Assembly: GCF_029688845.1 (NCBI RefSeq)
Contig: NZ_JARUKW010000018.1
Span: 1 to 64,000 of the forward strand
DNA length: 64,000 nt
From: Natronococcus sp. A-GB1
GTDB lineage: Archaea; Halobacteriota; Halobacteria; Halobacteriales; Natrialbaceae
Direction: 5' to 3'
This document shows positions 1 through 8,159 of the stretch, piece by piece (within the stretch, counting starts at the first letter, position 1; every line of letters starts with the position of its first letter). A program made the position numbers and the translations under genes. The notes under the pieces were generated by a model. It did not search any database, had not been told where the DNA came from, and was given only the letters and a program-made list of their open reading frames with translations.

Positions 1-2
1 GA

Positions 3-266
3 CTGCGGGACGCGAGCCTCGAGGAACTGGGCGAGGAGTGGCTCTCGATCGTGGTACCCTACCTCGAGTCCCTCGAACTCGAACTGCCGGTCAGCGCGCA
101 GGTCGACGACGACACCTTCGAGATCACCGAGGAGATGCTCCCCGAGGAGCGCGGCCGGGACGGGAGTCACACCGACGCGTGGGTCGACCTTCACGACGAC
201 CTCACCCACACGTACCGCGACCTCGGGCGCAGCGAGACCACCAAAATTATGGACAAACCAGAATGA
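3..266 (+). CDS. paaC: 1,2-phenylacetyl-CoA epoxidase subunit PaaC, C-terminal fragment
   Basis: The 5' end lies outside the window; 87 codons remain. In the bacterial PaaABCDE complex PaaC is the structural, ferritin-like partner of the catalytic di-iron subunit PaaA, which epoxidises phenylacetyl-CoA. The visible tail ends with a GRxGxHTxxxxxLxxxL pattern (GRDGSHTDAWVDLHDDL), which matches PaaC C-termini. The stop overlaps the ATG of the PaaD gene (ATGA), so the two are translationally coupled. The family call rests on a short tail plus the neighbours, so PaaA is less likely but not excluded. Confidence 0.7.
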   Translation: MRDASLEELGEEWLSIVVPYLESLELELPVSAQVDDDTFEITEEMLPEERGRDGSHTDAWVDLHDDLTHTYRDLGRSETTKIMDKPE

Positions 267-682
267 GCAGCGAGATGCCGGATCCGGATAGAGACGCGAC
301 CCCGTGTGCGTACACGGAGTACCGAGAGGGTGACGGGGTCGAGGACCTCCCCGCGACCGGCGAGGACGCTACGGGCGTCGAGGCCGACGTCTGGGAAGCC
401 CTCTACGGGATCGAGGACCCCGAGATGCCGATCAGCATCGTCGACCTCGGGCTGATCTACGGCGTGACTATCGAGGACGGACACGCGGTCGTCGACATGA
501 CGCTGACCTACTCGGGCTGTCCGGCCAGAGACATGCTCACCGAGCAGGTCCAGGAGGCGGCGGCCGACGTCGAGGGCGTCGACGACGCCGAGGTGCGCCT
601 CGTCTGGAGCCCCGAGTGGACGATCGAGATGGTGACCGAGCAGGGGAAAACGGACCTCCGGGAGTTCGGACTAAGCATATGA
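263..682 (+). CDS. paaD: PaaD, MIP18/DUF59 family maturation factor of phenylacetyl-CoA epoxidase
   Basis: 139 residues. The ATG at 263 overlaps the previous stop; an upstream in-frame extension would run through the PaaC gene and was rejected. A DUF59/MIP18 core spans roughly residues 40-125, with the family signature DPEMPISIVDLGLIYGV and TLTYSGCPARDM, whose cysteine is the conserved one thought to act in Fe-S or metal assembly. Bacterial PaaD carries a C-terminal zinc ribbon after this domain. Here the protein stops first and the ribbon is a separate overlapping gene. Confidence 0.85.
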   Translation: MSSEMPDPDRDATPCAYTEYREGDGVEDLPATGEDATGVEADVWEALYGIEDPEMPISIVDLGLIYGVTIEDGHAVVDMTLTYSGCPARDMLTEQVQEAAADVEGVDDAEVRLVWSPEWTIEMVTEQGKTDLREFGLSI

Positions 683-849
683 GACGGAGCCGAGACCCGA
701 GCGTCACGACCAGCGGCGAGGACGCGGGCGCGGAGTGCCCGTACTGCGAGTCGACCGACACCGTCCGTGAACACCCGAAAGGGCCGTCGCTCTGTCGGTC
801 GATGCACTACTGCAACGCCTGCGAGCAACCCTTCGAGAAGTTCGAGTAG
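679..849 (+). CDS. PaaD-type zinc-ribbon protein (split PaaD C-terminus)
   Basis: 56 residues, starting at an ATG that overlaps the PaaD stop. Two cysteine pairs are visible, CPYC and CNAC, with CRSMHYCNACEQPFEKF at the end. This matches the C-terminal zinc ribbon of bacterial PaaD (CxxC ... CKAxYxCxxCxEPFDxF). It probably works with the preceding DUF59 protein in maturing the epoxidase complex. The separation is a gene fission relative to bacteria rather than a frameshift, because both pieces have clean starts and stops with an ATGA overlap. Confidence 0.75.
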   Translation: MRRSRDPSVTTSGEDAGAECPYCESTDTVREHPKGPSLCRSMHYCNACEQPFEKFE

Positions 850-947
850 TCGAGCCGACGTACGTTTTTCCCAGCGCGAGCGAACGCGCCCGTCGACGAC
901 CGGGGATCAAAGCTTTGGTATTCGGTGTCGTGGACTCGAGACGAGCC

Positions 948-2231
948 ATGGCAGGCACTACCGAGCGAACCGCCCTCGAGGAGCGCCAGGAGCTGCAGTC
1001 CGAGCGGCTTCGCGACACCGTCGCTCACGCCTACGAGAACGTCCGGTTCTATCGCGATCGACTGGACGAGACTGGAGTTTCGCCCGAGGACATACAGTCA
1101 GTCGACGACCTCGAGCGGTTGCCGTTCACGACGAAAGAGGACTTCCGCGATGAGTATCCCGACGGCCTCTTCGCCGTCGACGCCGACGAGCTCCTGCGTA
1201 TCCACGCCTCGTCGGGCACGACGGGCAAACCCAAGATCGTCGGCTACACCGAGCGCGACCTCGAGCTGTGGGACGAGGTGATGGCTCGGTCGATGGAAGC
1301 CGCGGGGATCGAACCGGGAGATACCGTCCAGAACGCCTACGGATATGGCCTCTTTACGGGCGGACTGGGGTTTCACGGCGGTGCTGAAGAACTCGGCACG
1401 ACGGTGATCCCAACGGGCAGCGGGAACACCCAGCGACAGGTCGAACTCGCCCGCGACCTCGAGAGCGACGTCCTCGCCTGTACGCCGTCGTACGCGCTGT
1501 ACTTCGCCGAGACCGCCCACGAGATGGGCGTCGATCCACGCGAGCTCCCGGTGTCGACGGTGCTGTACGGTGCCGAACCCTGTACCGAGCCGATGCGAGC
1601 GGAACTCGAGGACCGCCTCGGCGCGGCCGGAATCGAGAACTACGGGCTCTCGGAGCTGATCGGTCCCGGCGTCGCCGTCGAGTGTCGCGAGGCCCAGGAC
1701 GGGATGCATATCTGGGAGGAACACTTCTATCCCGAGGTAATCGACCCACAGACGGACGAGACCCTTCCCGAGGGCGAGGAGGGAGAGCTGGTGCTGACCT
1801 CGCTGTCGAAGGAGGCACTCCCCGTTCTCCGGTACCGGACGGGGGACCTCACGTCGCTCACCTACGGGGAATGTGCCTGTGGCCGGACGACGGCGCGAAT
1901 GGACAGCGTCACGGGCCGAGCCGACGACCTGCTCATCGTCCGGGGGGTCAACCTGTATCCGAGCCAGATCGAGGACGTCGTCCTCGAGTTCGACGCGGTG
2001 GCGCCCCACTACCGGATCGACCTCTCCCGCGAGGACGAACTGGATCGGCTGGCGCTGACCGTCGAGCTTGCGGAGGGGTTCGACGGCGACCGCGAACGGC
2101 TCCGGGAGGCGGTCCTCGAGCGCCTGGAGAACGCCCTCTCGGTCCGGCCCGATTCGCTCGACGTGGTCGAGTACGGAACGCTCGAGCGGACGGAAGTAGG
2201 AAAGGTCAAACGCGTCTACGACCACCGCTGA
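948..2231 (+). CDS. paaK: Phenylacetate--CoA ligase family protein (PaaK-like)
   Basis: 427 residues from the ATG at 948; a longer reading from 915 lacks support. It is an ANL-superfamily adenylating enzyme that would activate phenylacetate or a similar aryl acid to its CoA ester with ATP. Visible motifs are the P-loop-like SSGTTGKPKIVGYT near residue 95, YGLSELIGPGVA in the aryl-substrate region, YRTGDL, and VRGVNLYPSQIED in the C-terminal lid domain, which are classical PaaK signatures. The closing EVGKVKRVYD holds the catalytic lysine region. It lies 98 bases after the PaaD ribbon gene and before a PaaI-type thioesterase. Confidence 0.88.
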   Translation: MAGTTERTALEERQELQSERLRDTVAHAYENVRFYRDRLDETGVSPEDIQSVDDLERLPFTTKEDFRDEYPDGLFAVDADELLRIHASSGTTGKPKIVGYTERDLELWDEVMARSMEAAGIEPGDTVQNAYGYGLFTGGLGFHGGAEELGTTVIPTGSGNTQRQVELARDLESDVLACTPSYALYFAETAHEMGVDPRELPVSTVLYGAEPCTEPMRAELEDRLGAAGIENYGLSELIGPGVAVECREAQDGMHIWEEHFYPEVIDPQTDETLPEGEEGELVLTSLSKEALPVLRYRTGDLTSLTYGECACGRTTARMDSVTGRADDLLIVRGVNLYPSQIEDVVLEFDAVAPHYRIDLSREDELDRLALTVELAEGFDGDRERLREAVLERLENALSVRPDSLDVVEYGTLERTEVGKVKRVYDHR

Positions 2232-2299
2232 CGCACGGTTGAGACGGATCCTGCGGCTGACCTGCTACCTTTATTACGATTCGTTCGGCACCGTGTTGC

Positions 2300-2686
2300 A
2301 TGGACACCGAAGCGTTCTTCGAAGGGATGCCCTTCGCGTCCCTGCTGGGAATCGAGGTTACCGAGTGTGCCGACGGACACGCCGAGGGTCGCCTCGAGAT
2401 GCGCGAGGAGCTCTCCTGGAACGAGGACGAGCTGATGGCCCACGGCGGCGTCACGTTTACGCTGGCCGACACCGTCGGCGGCGCGGCGCTGGTCTCGCTG
2501 GTCGACCAGCCCGTTCCGACGATCGATATGCGCATCGACTACCTCAGCGCGGGGACGGGCGACCTCTACGCCGAGGCCGACGTGGTGCGCTGTGGCAGCG
2601 ACGTCGGGACGGTCGACGTCGAGGTCTACGCGGCGAAAGATGACACGCTGATCGCGGACGCCCGCGGCGTCTACAAAACCGGGTAG
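2300..2686 (+). CDS. paaI: PaaI-type hotdog-fold thioesterase
   Basis: 128 residues. It has the PaaI/YbgC hotdog fold with the active-site helix region HGGVTFTLADTVGGAAL near residues 49-65. Enzymes of this family release CoA from dead-end phenylacetate-pathway intermediates. A TTTATTA TATA-like box lies about 30 bases before the ATG, which fits a leaderless transcript. Its place just after PaaK supports the family call, although the substrate is not shown by sequence. Confidence 0.85.
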   Translation: MDTEAFFEGMPFASLLGIEVTECADGHAEGRLEMREELSWNEDELMAHGGVTFTLADTVGGAALVSLVDQPVPTIDMRIDYLSAGTGDLYAEADVVRCGSDVGTVDVEVYAAKDDTLIADARGVYKTG

Positions 2687-2698
2687 TCGGGGAGCAGG

Positions 2699-5293
2699 TC
2701 AGTCGGTCCCCGAGGCCGACTCGCTCGGGTCGGCCGCGCGATCGCAGCCGTCGGCGTCGGGTCGCAACACCCGCTGGTCGACCGTCGCGGCGGCGACCTC
2801 ACCGTCCTCGAACAGCAGCTCCTTGTACTCGAACGCGAGGAAGAGATCGAGTTGGTCGTCGTAGTGGGGGGCGGGCTCCCCGTCGGGCGAGACGTACCCG
2901 GAGTTGCCCGGCGGCAACACGTTCTCGGCACAGACGACCTCGTCGCCGATTCGGACGAAGTGGTTCTCCGTGCCGCGGTTCATGAACGGCAGCTCACCCG
3001 CGTCGCCGACGCCGACGGGCATCCCGAACAGGACGACGTTCTCGAGGTCGTCGACCGCGACGTCGGCGCGCCAGTCGTCGACGTCGAGGCCGTACTCCTC
3101 CTCGAGTTCGGCGACGGCCTCCTGGAACGCCTCGCGGAACACGGCGTCACGGTCGCCGTCGAAGTAGTCGACCGCCGTCTCGAGTGCCGTCTCCTCGGGG
3201 TAGAGCGCTCGCATGAGCGTGGCGCGGCCGTACCGGAAGTCCAGGAACGTCATCGCGGACTCGAACTGCTCGCCGAACGTCGGCGCGAAGGTCCGCTCCA
3301 TCAGCCGCGGGAAGAACGCGTCGAAGACGGTGTATCCGGGCGGGTACGTTCCCATGTAGTCCTCGCCGTCGGCCTGCCCGTAGTCGTCCCACGCCTCGAG
3401 GGCCGCCTTCGCCTCGCTCTCGGTCTCGGAGAGGTCCGCACCGTCGAGCGCCTCGAGCAGGAACGGCTTGTACCGGATCGCCCGCAGGTCGACGAAGGAG
3501 GTGTCGTACACCATCTGCTTCAGGTTGTCGTAGCTGACCGACCCGGTCGTCTCGAGTTCGTGTTCGACGAGGTTGATGAAGCGCTGGACGCGGTGGTCGA
3601 CGCCCCACGAGTAGCTGCGGTCGCCGTTGTCCCAGTCGGGCGCGGGCTTGTTGTTCCACTGGGCGGAGTAGCCCACCGGCGGGTTGATGCTGTAGGGTAC
3701 CTCGCCGTCGGCTGCTCGCAGGAAGTCGTCGTCGGTCAGTTCGTGTTCGGTGCCGTCGGCCGGCAGCCGGGTGTCCCACGGAACGGACTCGAAGTCGGGG
3801 TAGCGACCGAGGTGGAAGAAGCCGATGCCGCCCTCGCCGGCCCACATGAAGTTGAGCGCGTAGTCACACTGCCTGGCGGCCTCGCCGTAGCTCTCGACGT
3901 CGTCGGCGAACTGTGCGTCGTAGAACGCACGGAAGCAGCGCATGTCCCGGCCGTCGAACGCTCTGGTCTGGGCGATCGCTTCGCCGGCGTCGGGATCGTA
4001 GTCGGTGACGACGCCGTGGCGGGTCCGGCGAACGGTGTGAGTCACGTCCTCGGCATCGGCGACCTCGATGCACTGTTCGTCCTCGTCCATCTCGTACCAC
4101 TCGCCGCCGAACTCGTACTTTGCGGGCCCGTCCTCGGCCGTTCGGATCGACTCGACGAACGTCTGGATGCTCTTGTCGATGCCTGCCGTCGACGTGAACG
4201 AACCGTCGCCGTTGTGACCGAACATGATGGCCGGGTAGCCCGTCACCGTGATCCCGGCGACGTCGAAGTCGGGGCCGTGGAGACCAACCTCGTACATGAC
4301 CGAGGGCGTAGAGAACTCCATCTGTGGACCACCCATCAGGAGGTGGTCCCCGCTCTCGGTGACGTCGCCGTGGACCACGAGCGCGTTCGAGCCGACCGTC
4401 GTCGGAATCCCGAGTTCGTGCGCACCGTCGACGAGCGTCCCCAGTCGCTCCTGCTGGCGCTCGAACGTCCCGGCGGGATCGCTCGAGAGGCGATACTCGC
4501 CCCCGGTGACCCGGTTGCTAACGTCGTTCGTCTCGCCGTCCGAGATCCGATCGGCGTAGATCCCCGCCGCCGCCGTCGGCGGCGTGAATCCGGGGTTCGG
4601 GACGTCGCCGGACGTCGGCGCGTCCGGGTCGTCGCCCCACTGGAGGTCCTCGAACAGCGCCCACGCCGTCTCCTCGTCGTACTCGGCCTCAAGCCCGGCC
4701 AGCACGGCCGCGTTCAGCCCCTCGAGGTTCACCCCCGAAAAGAACGCCATCGTCGCGACGAAGACCCCCGCAACGTCGACCGGGTCCCACGGCTCCGGTT
4801 CGAAGTCGTGTTCGACGAACCCGCGGTGGAACCCCGGTCGGTCGCTCTCGCCAGAGCGTACGTCCTCGATGTGACGGTTGATCCCGTCGGCGTAGGCCCG
4901 CAAGACGGCGCGGTGTTCGTCCTCGAGTTGCGTCTCGATCTGTTCGGCCAGCGGAATCGCGCTGTCGTGGTTGATTCGGGCCTCTCGATCGAACTCGATC
5001 CACTCCTCGCCCAGCACCGCGGCGACGGTGCCGTGGTAGTATCGCCGATAGAGCTCGAGCTGGTAGAGGCGATCCCGAGCCGTCGCGTACCCGTAGCCGT
5101 AGAAGACCGGCTCCGGTCCGCGGCCGTCGCGCGCGTAGACGTGCGGGACGCCGTACTCGTCCCGTCTGATCCGAACGGCGGTCTCGACCCCGTCTTCCTC
5201 CTCGTAGGCCAGCGCCGTCGACCCCACGAACTGTCCCGCGGTAGCCACGGCGCTCGCTTTCAGTAGGCTGCGCCTATTGAGTGGTGCTACCAT
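2699..5293 (-). CDS. Penicillin acylase (S45) family Ntn hydrolase, Tat-exported
   Basis: 864 residues. The N-terminus, NRRSLLKASAVATAG, is a twin-arginine signal, so the protein is probably exported folded. S45 enzymes are made as one chain and cut themselves to expose a catalytic N-terminal Ser on the beta chain. The expected site is TTVGSNALVV, giving Ser302 as nucleophile after Gly301. FGHNGDGSFTSTAGIDKSIQ and MNRGTENHF fit the beta subunit. Members hydrolyse amides such as penicillins, N-acyl homoserine lactones or polyamine conjugates. Beside Paa genes, release of phenylacetate from phenylacetamides is a reasonable idea, not a demonstrated one. Confidence 0.85.
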   Translation of the reverse strand: MVAPLNRRSLLKASAVATAGQFVGSTALAYEEEDGVETAVRIRRDEYGVPHVYARDGRGPEPVFYGYGYATARDRLYQLELYRRYYHGTVAAVLGEEWIEFDREARINHDSAIPLAEQIETQLEDEHRAVLRAYADGINRHIEDVRSGESDRPGFHRGFVEHDFEPEPWDPVDVAGVFVATMAFFSGVNLEGLNAAVLAGLEAEYDEETAWALFEDLQWGDDPDAPTSGDVPNPGFTPPTAAAGIYADRISDGETNDVSNRVTGGEYRLSSDPAGTFERQQERLGTLVDGAHELGIPTTVGSNALVVHGDVTESGDHLLMGGPQMEFSTPSVMYEVGLHGPDFDVAGITVTGYPAIMFGHNGDGSFTSTAGIDKSIQTFVESIRTAEDGPAKYEFGGEWYEMDEDEQCIEVADAEDVTHTVRRTRHGVVTDYDPDAGEAIAQTRAFDGRDMRCFRAFYDAQFADDVESYGEAARQCDYALNFMWAGEGGIGFFHLGRYPDFESVPWDTRLPADGTEHELTDDDFLRAADGEVPYSINPPVGYSAQWNNKPAPDWDNGDRSYSWGVDHRVQRFINLVEHELETTGSVSYDNLKQMVYDTSFVDLRAIRYKPFLLEALDGADLSETESEAKAALEAWDDYGQADGEDYMGTYPPGYTVFDAFFPRLMERTFAPTFGEQFESAMTFLDFRYGRATLMRALYPEETALETAVDYFDGDRDAVFREAFQEAVAELEEEYGLDVDDWRADVAVDDLENVVLFGMPVGVGDAGELPFMNRGTENHFVRIGDEVVCAENVLPPGNSGYVSPDGEPAPHYDDQLDLFLAFEYKELLFEDGEVAAATVDQRVLRPDADGCDRAADPSESASGTD

Positions 5294-5373
5294 GGCTCTT
5301 GAACCACGGTAGCTGACATATACGTCCCGATGGCGGAGATTCTTACTGGTTGAAGGGTTCGGAGTCGACTCAA

Positions 5374-6381
5374 CTACCGGAGTTCGGGCGCGACTTCGTC
5401 GCCGAGGCGCTGGACGCAGTCGATCGTCGCCTCGGTCTTGACGCCGGGGTAGTACGTCCGGAAGATAAAGTGGATATCGTCGCCGAGCGCCTCGCGGTAG
5501 CTCTCGAGTTCCTCACGGACCTGCTCTGGCGTGCCGAAGATCGCCTGTTCTTTCAGTTCCTGCTTTCGGTCCTCGTCGAGTTCCTCGACCGACTCGCCCG
5601 AAAAGATCTCCGCGTAGCGGCGCTGGAGGTAAAAATAGCCGTCGCGTATCGCCTCCCAGGCCGCCTCGCGGGAGTCGCCGACCCAGCCGTGCTGGAGGAC
5701 GTAGATCGTGAACTCTCCCTCGAGCCCCTCTGTCTCTCGAACGGTTCGGATGTCCTCGACGCGCTTTCGTACGCCCTCGAGTGACAGTGCGGACGGCGCA
5801 CACCAGCCGTCACCGACTCTGGCTGCGCGCCTGACGGCGGGTTTGGCCGCGCCGCCGAGCATGACCGGGACGTCCCCTCTGGCGGGTTTCGGCGTGATCG
5901 AGACGTCGGTCGGAACGTCGTGGAACTCGGCGTCGTACTCGAGATCACCCTCGCTCCAGGCGCCTCGCAGAAACGGGACGAGATCCGCGAGCCGTTCGGC
6001 ACGTTCCTCGCGCGGGACGCCGAAAACGTCGAACTCGCGGGGGTTCGAGCCGATAGCGAGTCCGAGCGTGAGCCGGCCGTCAGAGAGGAGATCGACCGTC
6101 GCCGCGTCCTCGACGAGCCGGATCGGGTCGTACAGCGGTCCGAGCGCGACGCAGCTGCCGATCTCGAGGTCGTCGCTCTCGGCGGCCATCGCTCCGAGCG
6201 CCGGCATCGTTCCCGAAAGGTAGCCGTCCTCGGCGAAGTGGTGTTCCGAGACCCACGCGCTGTCCAGGCCCGCGCTCTCGATCTCGCGGGTCAACTCGAG
6301 AATCTCGTCGTACAGTTCGCTCGGTTCGCGGTCGTCGTCGGGCCGCTGCTGGGCGGTAAAGAGGCCAGTCCCGAGTTTCAT
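5374..6381 (-). CDS. LLM-class (luciferase-like) flavin-dependent oxidoreductase
   Basis: 335 residues. It fits the bacterial luciferase-like monooxygenase TIM barrel: an N-terminal MKLGTGLF strand, SAWVSEHHFAEDGYL near residue 40 (the family's typical histidine-rich loop), GRLTLGLAIGSNPREFDVFG, and PVMLGGAAKPAVRRAARVGDGW. These enzymes use FMNH2 or F420 to oxidise varied substrates. Haloarchaea contain F420, so either cofactor is possible. It stands between the penicillin acylase and the M24 peptidase with the same orientation but separate spacers. Confidence 0.85.
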   Translation of the reverse strand: MKLGTGLFTAQQRPDDDREPSELYDEILELTREIESAGLDSAWVSEHHFAEDGYLSGTMPALGAMAAESDDLEIGSCVALGPLYDPIRLVEDAATVDLLSDGRLTLGLAIGSNPREFDVFGVPREERAERLADLVPFLRGAWSEGDLEYDAEFHDVPTDVSITPKPARGDVPVMLGGAAKPAVRRAARVGDGWCAPSALSLEGVRKRVEDIRTVRETEGLEGEFTIYVLQHGWVGDSREAAWEAIRDGYFYLQRRYAEIFSGESVEELDEDRKQELKEQAIFGTPEQVREELESYREALGDDIHFIFRTYYPGVKTEATIDCVQRLGDEVAPELR

Positions 6382-6567
6382 ACTCTCGGCATCACCGGGA
6401 ACCGGCTTAATGGTTGGCGAACCAGCTAGTGGTCGTGTGCTACTTCGGTTTGAAACCTTCTATCGTCGCTGTGAACACCACGAAAGGGGCTGTCGTGGTG
6501 TTTTCGATGGTCTCCGTACTGCTCGAGCGGTACCGATCACCAGTCTCATCTCGAACGGTTCGAACGA

Positions 6568-7842
6568 TCAGTAGTCGATAGTGGTGATCTCCTCGACGGG
6601 CCACTGGCTCAGAATCTCGACACCGTTCTCGCGAACGACGACCATCTCCTCGACGCGGACGCCCTGGCGACCCGCGGGCTCCTGGGTCTCGACGGCCATC
6701 GTCATCCCCTCCTCGATCTCGATGGGGTGGTCCGGCGAGAGGCCGCGCCAGATCAGGGGCACCTCGTACAGCTGGAGGCCGAGCCCGTGGGCCCAGTGGT
6801 TGGTCGTCAGCTGCCAGTGTTCGTCGGCGTCGTAGTAGTCGGCATGTTCGCCCTCCATGTCGGGAAAGCCCTGCGCGATCTCGTCGGTCGTCGCGCCTGG
6901 CTCGATCCGCTCGAGGACGGCGTAGAGGTTGTCTCGAGCGGTCTCGTAGGCCTCCCGCTGTTCCTGGGTGGGCTCGCCCATCGAGAACGTGCGGTAGTAA
7001 CAGGATCGGTAGCCCAGGTAGCCGATATTGTAGAAATCGGCGTAGACGAGGTCGCCGGGTCGGATCGCCCGATCGGTGGTGTTCGCCTGGTGTTTCGGCC
7101 AGGTGTTCGGTCCCGAGGTGAGATACCCCCCGCCGACGAACGCGCCGTGGCGCCAGAGCTCTTGTACGGCGTCGCCCCAGACCTCGTTTTCGCGCTTTCC
7201 GGGTCTCGCGGACTCTTTGATCCGCTGGAAGCCGGCCTCACATATCGCCGCGACCTGGCGCAGGCACTCGATCTCCTCGGCGGTCTTGACCTTCCGGGCG
7301 TCTTCCATCACCGACTGCGCCGTTTCGGGATCGGTCTCGACGCCGTGCTCTTCGAGAGCCTCGAGCAGCCCCCGGTTGCCGACGTCGACGCCGAGTTTCT
7401 CGTCGGCGACGCCGTACTCCTCCATGGCTTCGTAGACGGTTTCGGCCATCGTCGACAGCAGGAACCGACGGGCCGACGGACTGCCCGAGGCCCGCGGAAC
7501 GTTGCCCAGCCCGGGACAGGCGTAGCGGATGTCGTGGAGCCACGGGCAGTTCGCCCGCTGGTTGCTCGCGTGGTCGGCGGTGTCCCAGTGAACGATATCA
7601 CCGTCCTCGGTGAGCAGCGTGTAGTGATCCGCGCCGCTGCCGCCGGTCATCGCCAGCCCGGTCACGTATCGAATATTCGGATCGGAGACGAGCAACATCG
7701 CGCCGAGGTCAGTCTCTCGGAGGCGCTCGAGAGCCCGCTCCCTGCGCTCCCCGCGCAGCCGCTGGGTGTCGATCCGTTCCTCCCAGTCGACGGCCTGGGT
7801 TCCCAGCGTCCCTTCCATGTAGTCGCGCTCGTGGAACGTCAT
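6568..7842 (-). CDS. M24 (Xaa-Pro/creatinase) family metallopeptidase
   Basis: 424 residues with the two-domain creatinase/prolidase layout: an N-terminal domain (about 1-180, with AMLLVSDPNIRYVTGLAM) and a pita-bread catalytic domain. Metal ligands are partly recognisable: DLVYADFYN supplies one Asp, while the second region reads YRSCYYRTF, where the usual second Asp is not obvious. Later come HWAHGLGLQLYEVP and ETQEP. The missing canonical second Asp suggests a creatinase-like or DMSP-lyase-like member with altered chemistry rather than a standard aminopeptidase P. The direct substrate is unknown. Confidence 0.8.
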   Translation of the reverse strand: MTFHERDYMEGTLGTQAVDWEERIDTQRLRGERRERALERLRETDLGAMLLVSDPNIRYVTGLAMTGGSGADHYTLLTEDGDIVHWDTADHASNQRANCPWLHDIRYACPGLGNVPRASGSPSARRFLLSTMAETVYEAMEEYGVADEKLGVDVGNRGLLEALEEHGVETDPETAQSVMEDARKVKTAEEIECLRQVAAICEAGFQRIKESARPGKRENEVWGDAVQELWRHGAFVGGGYLTSGPNTWPKHQANTTDRAIRPGDLVYADFYNIGYLGYRSCYYRTFSMGEPTQEQREAYETARDNLYAVLERIEPGATTDEIAQGFPDMEGEHADYYDADEHWQLTTNHWAHGLGLQLYEVPLIWRGLSPDHPIEIEEGMTMAVETQEPAGRQGVRVEEMVVVRENGVEILSQWPVEEITTIDY

Positions 7843-7943
7843 GGCCTGACGTATCAGGGGAACCTACTAAATCGTACCGCTGTCGGGCGGCCGGCGGCGC
7901 ACGGAGGCCACACTATAAGAGCCGTGGCGTCGTGCGGTAGCAC

Positions 7944-8147
7944 ATGCCAGTACCAGGATACGATCCGGAAGACATCGACGACACGCTCGAGACGCTCCTC
8001 GAACCCGATGAGATCGAAGAGTATCTGGACGACGAACAGCTCGAGTCGTACCGAAACGGCGGCGATGACCTAGTAGACCTACTGGAGGGCGACGAGATCC
8101 GCCGCATCCTGGATCGGAAGGACGCGTCGATCGACGCTCCCGACTGA
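7944..8147 (+). CDS. Small acidic hypothetical protein
   Basis: 67 residues, rich in Asp and Glu, with no cysteines and no membrane segment. The pattern is three or four short amphipathic helices (LETLLEPDEIEEYLDDEQLE). A CTATAAGA box about 25 bases before the ATG supports a leaderless start. It is convergent with the amine oxidase gene, with 12 bases between stops. I do not recognise the family; it is kept because promoter, length and codon use all look genuine. Confidence 0.6.
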   Translation: MPVPGYDPEDIDDTLETLLEPDEIEEYLDDEQLESYRNGGDDLVDLLEGDEIRRILDRKDASIDAPD

Positions 8148-8159
8148 GTCGCGACGAGA

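Noticed and set aside
1098-2225. Minus-strand frame of 375 residues inside the CoA ligase gene
   Set aside because: The plus-strand gene has every ANL motif; the antisense frame has none.
2852-5266. Long plus-strand reading frame (804 residues) opposite the penicillin acylase gene
   Set aside because: It is the mirror of a well-supported acidic gene in GC-rich DNA. It has low-complexity Val/Arg/Asp runs and no family signature.
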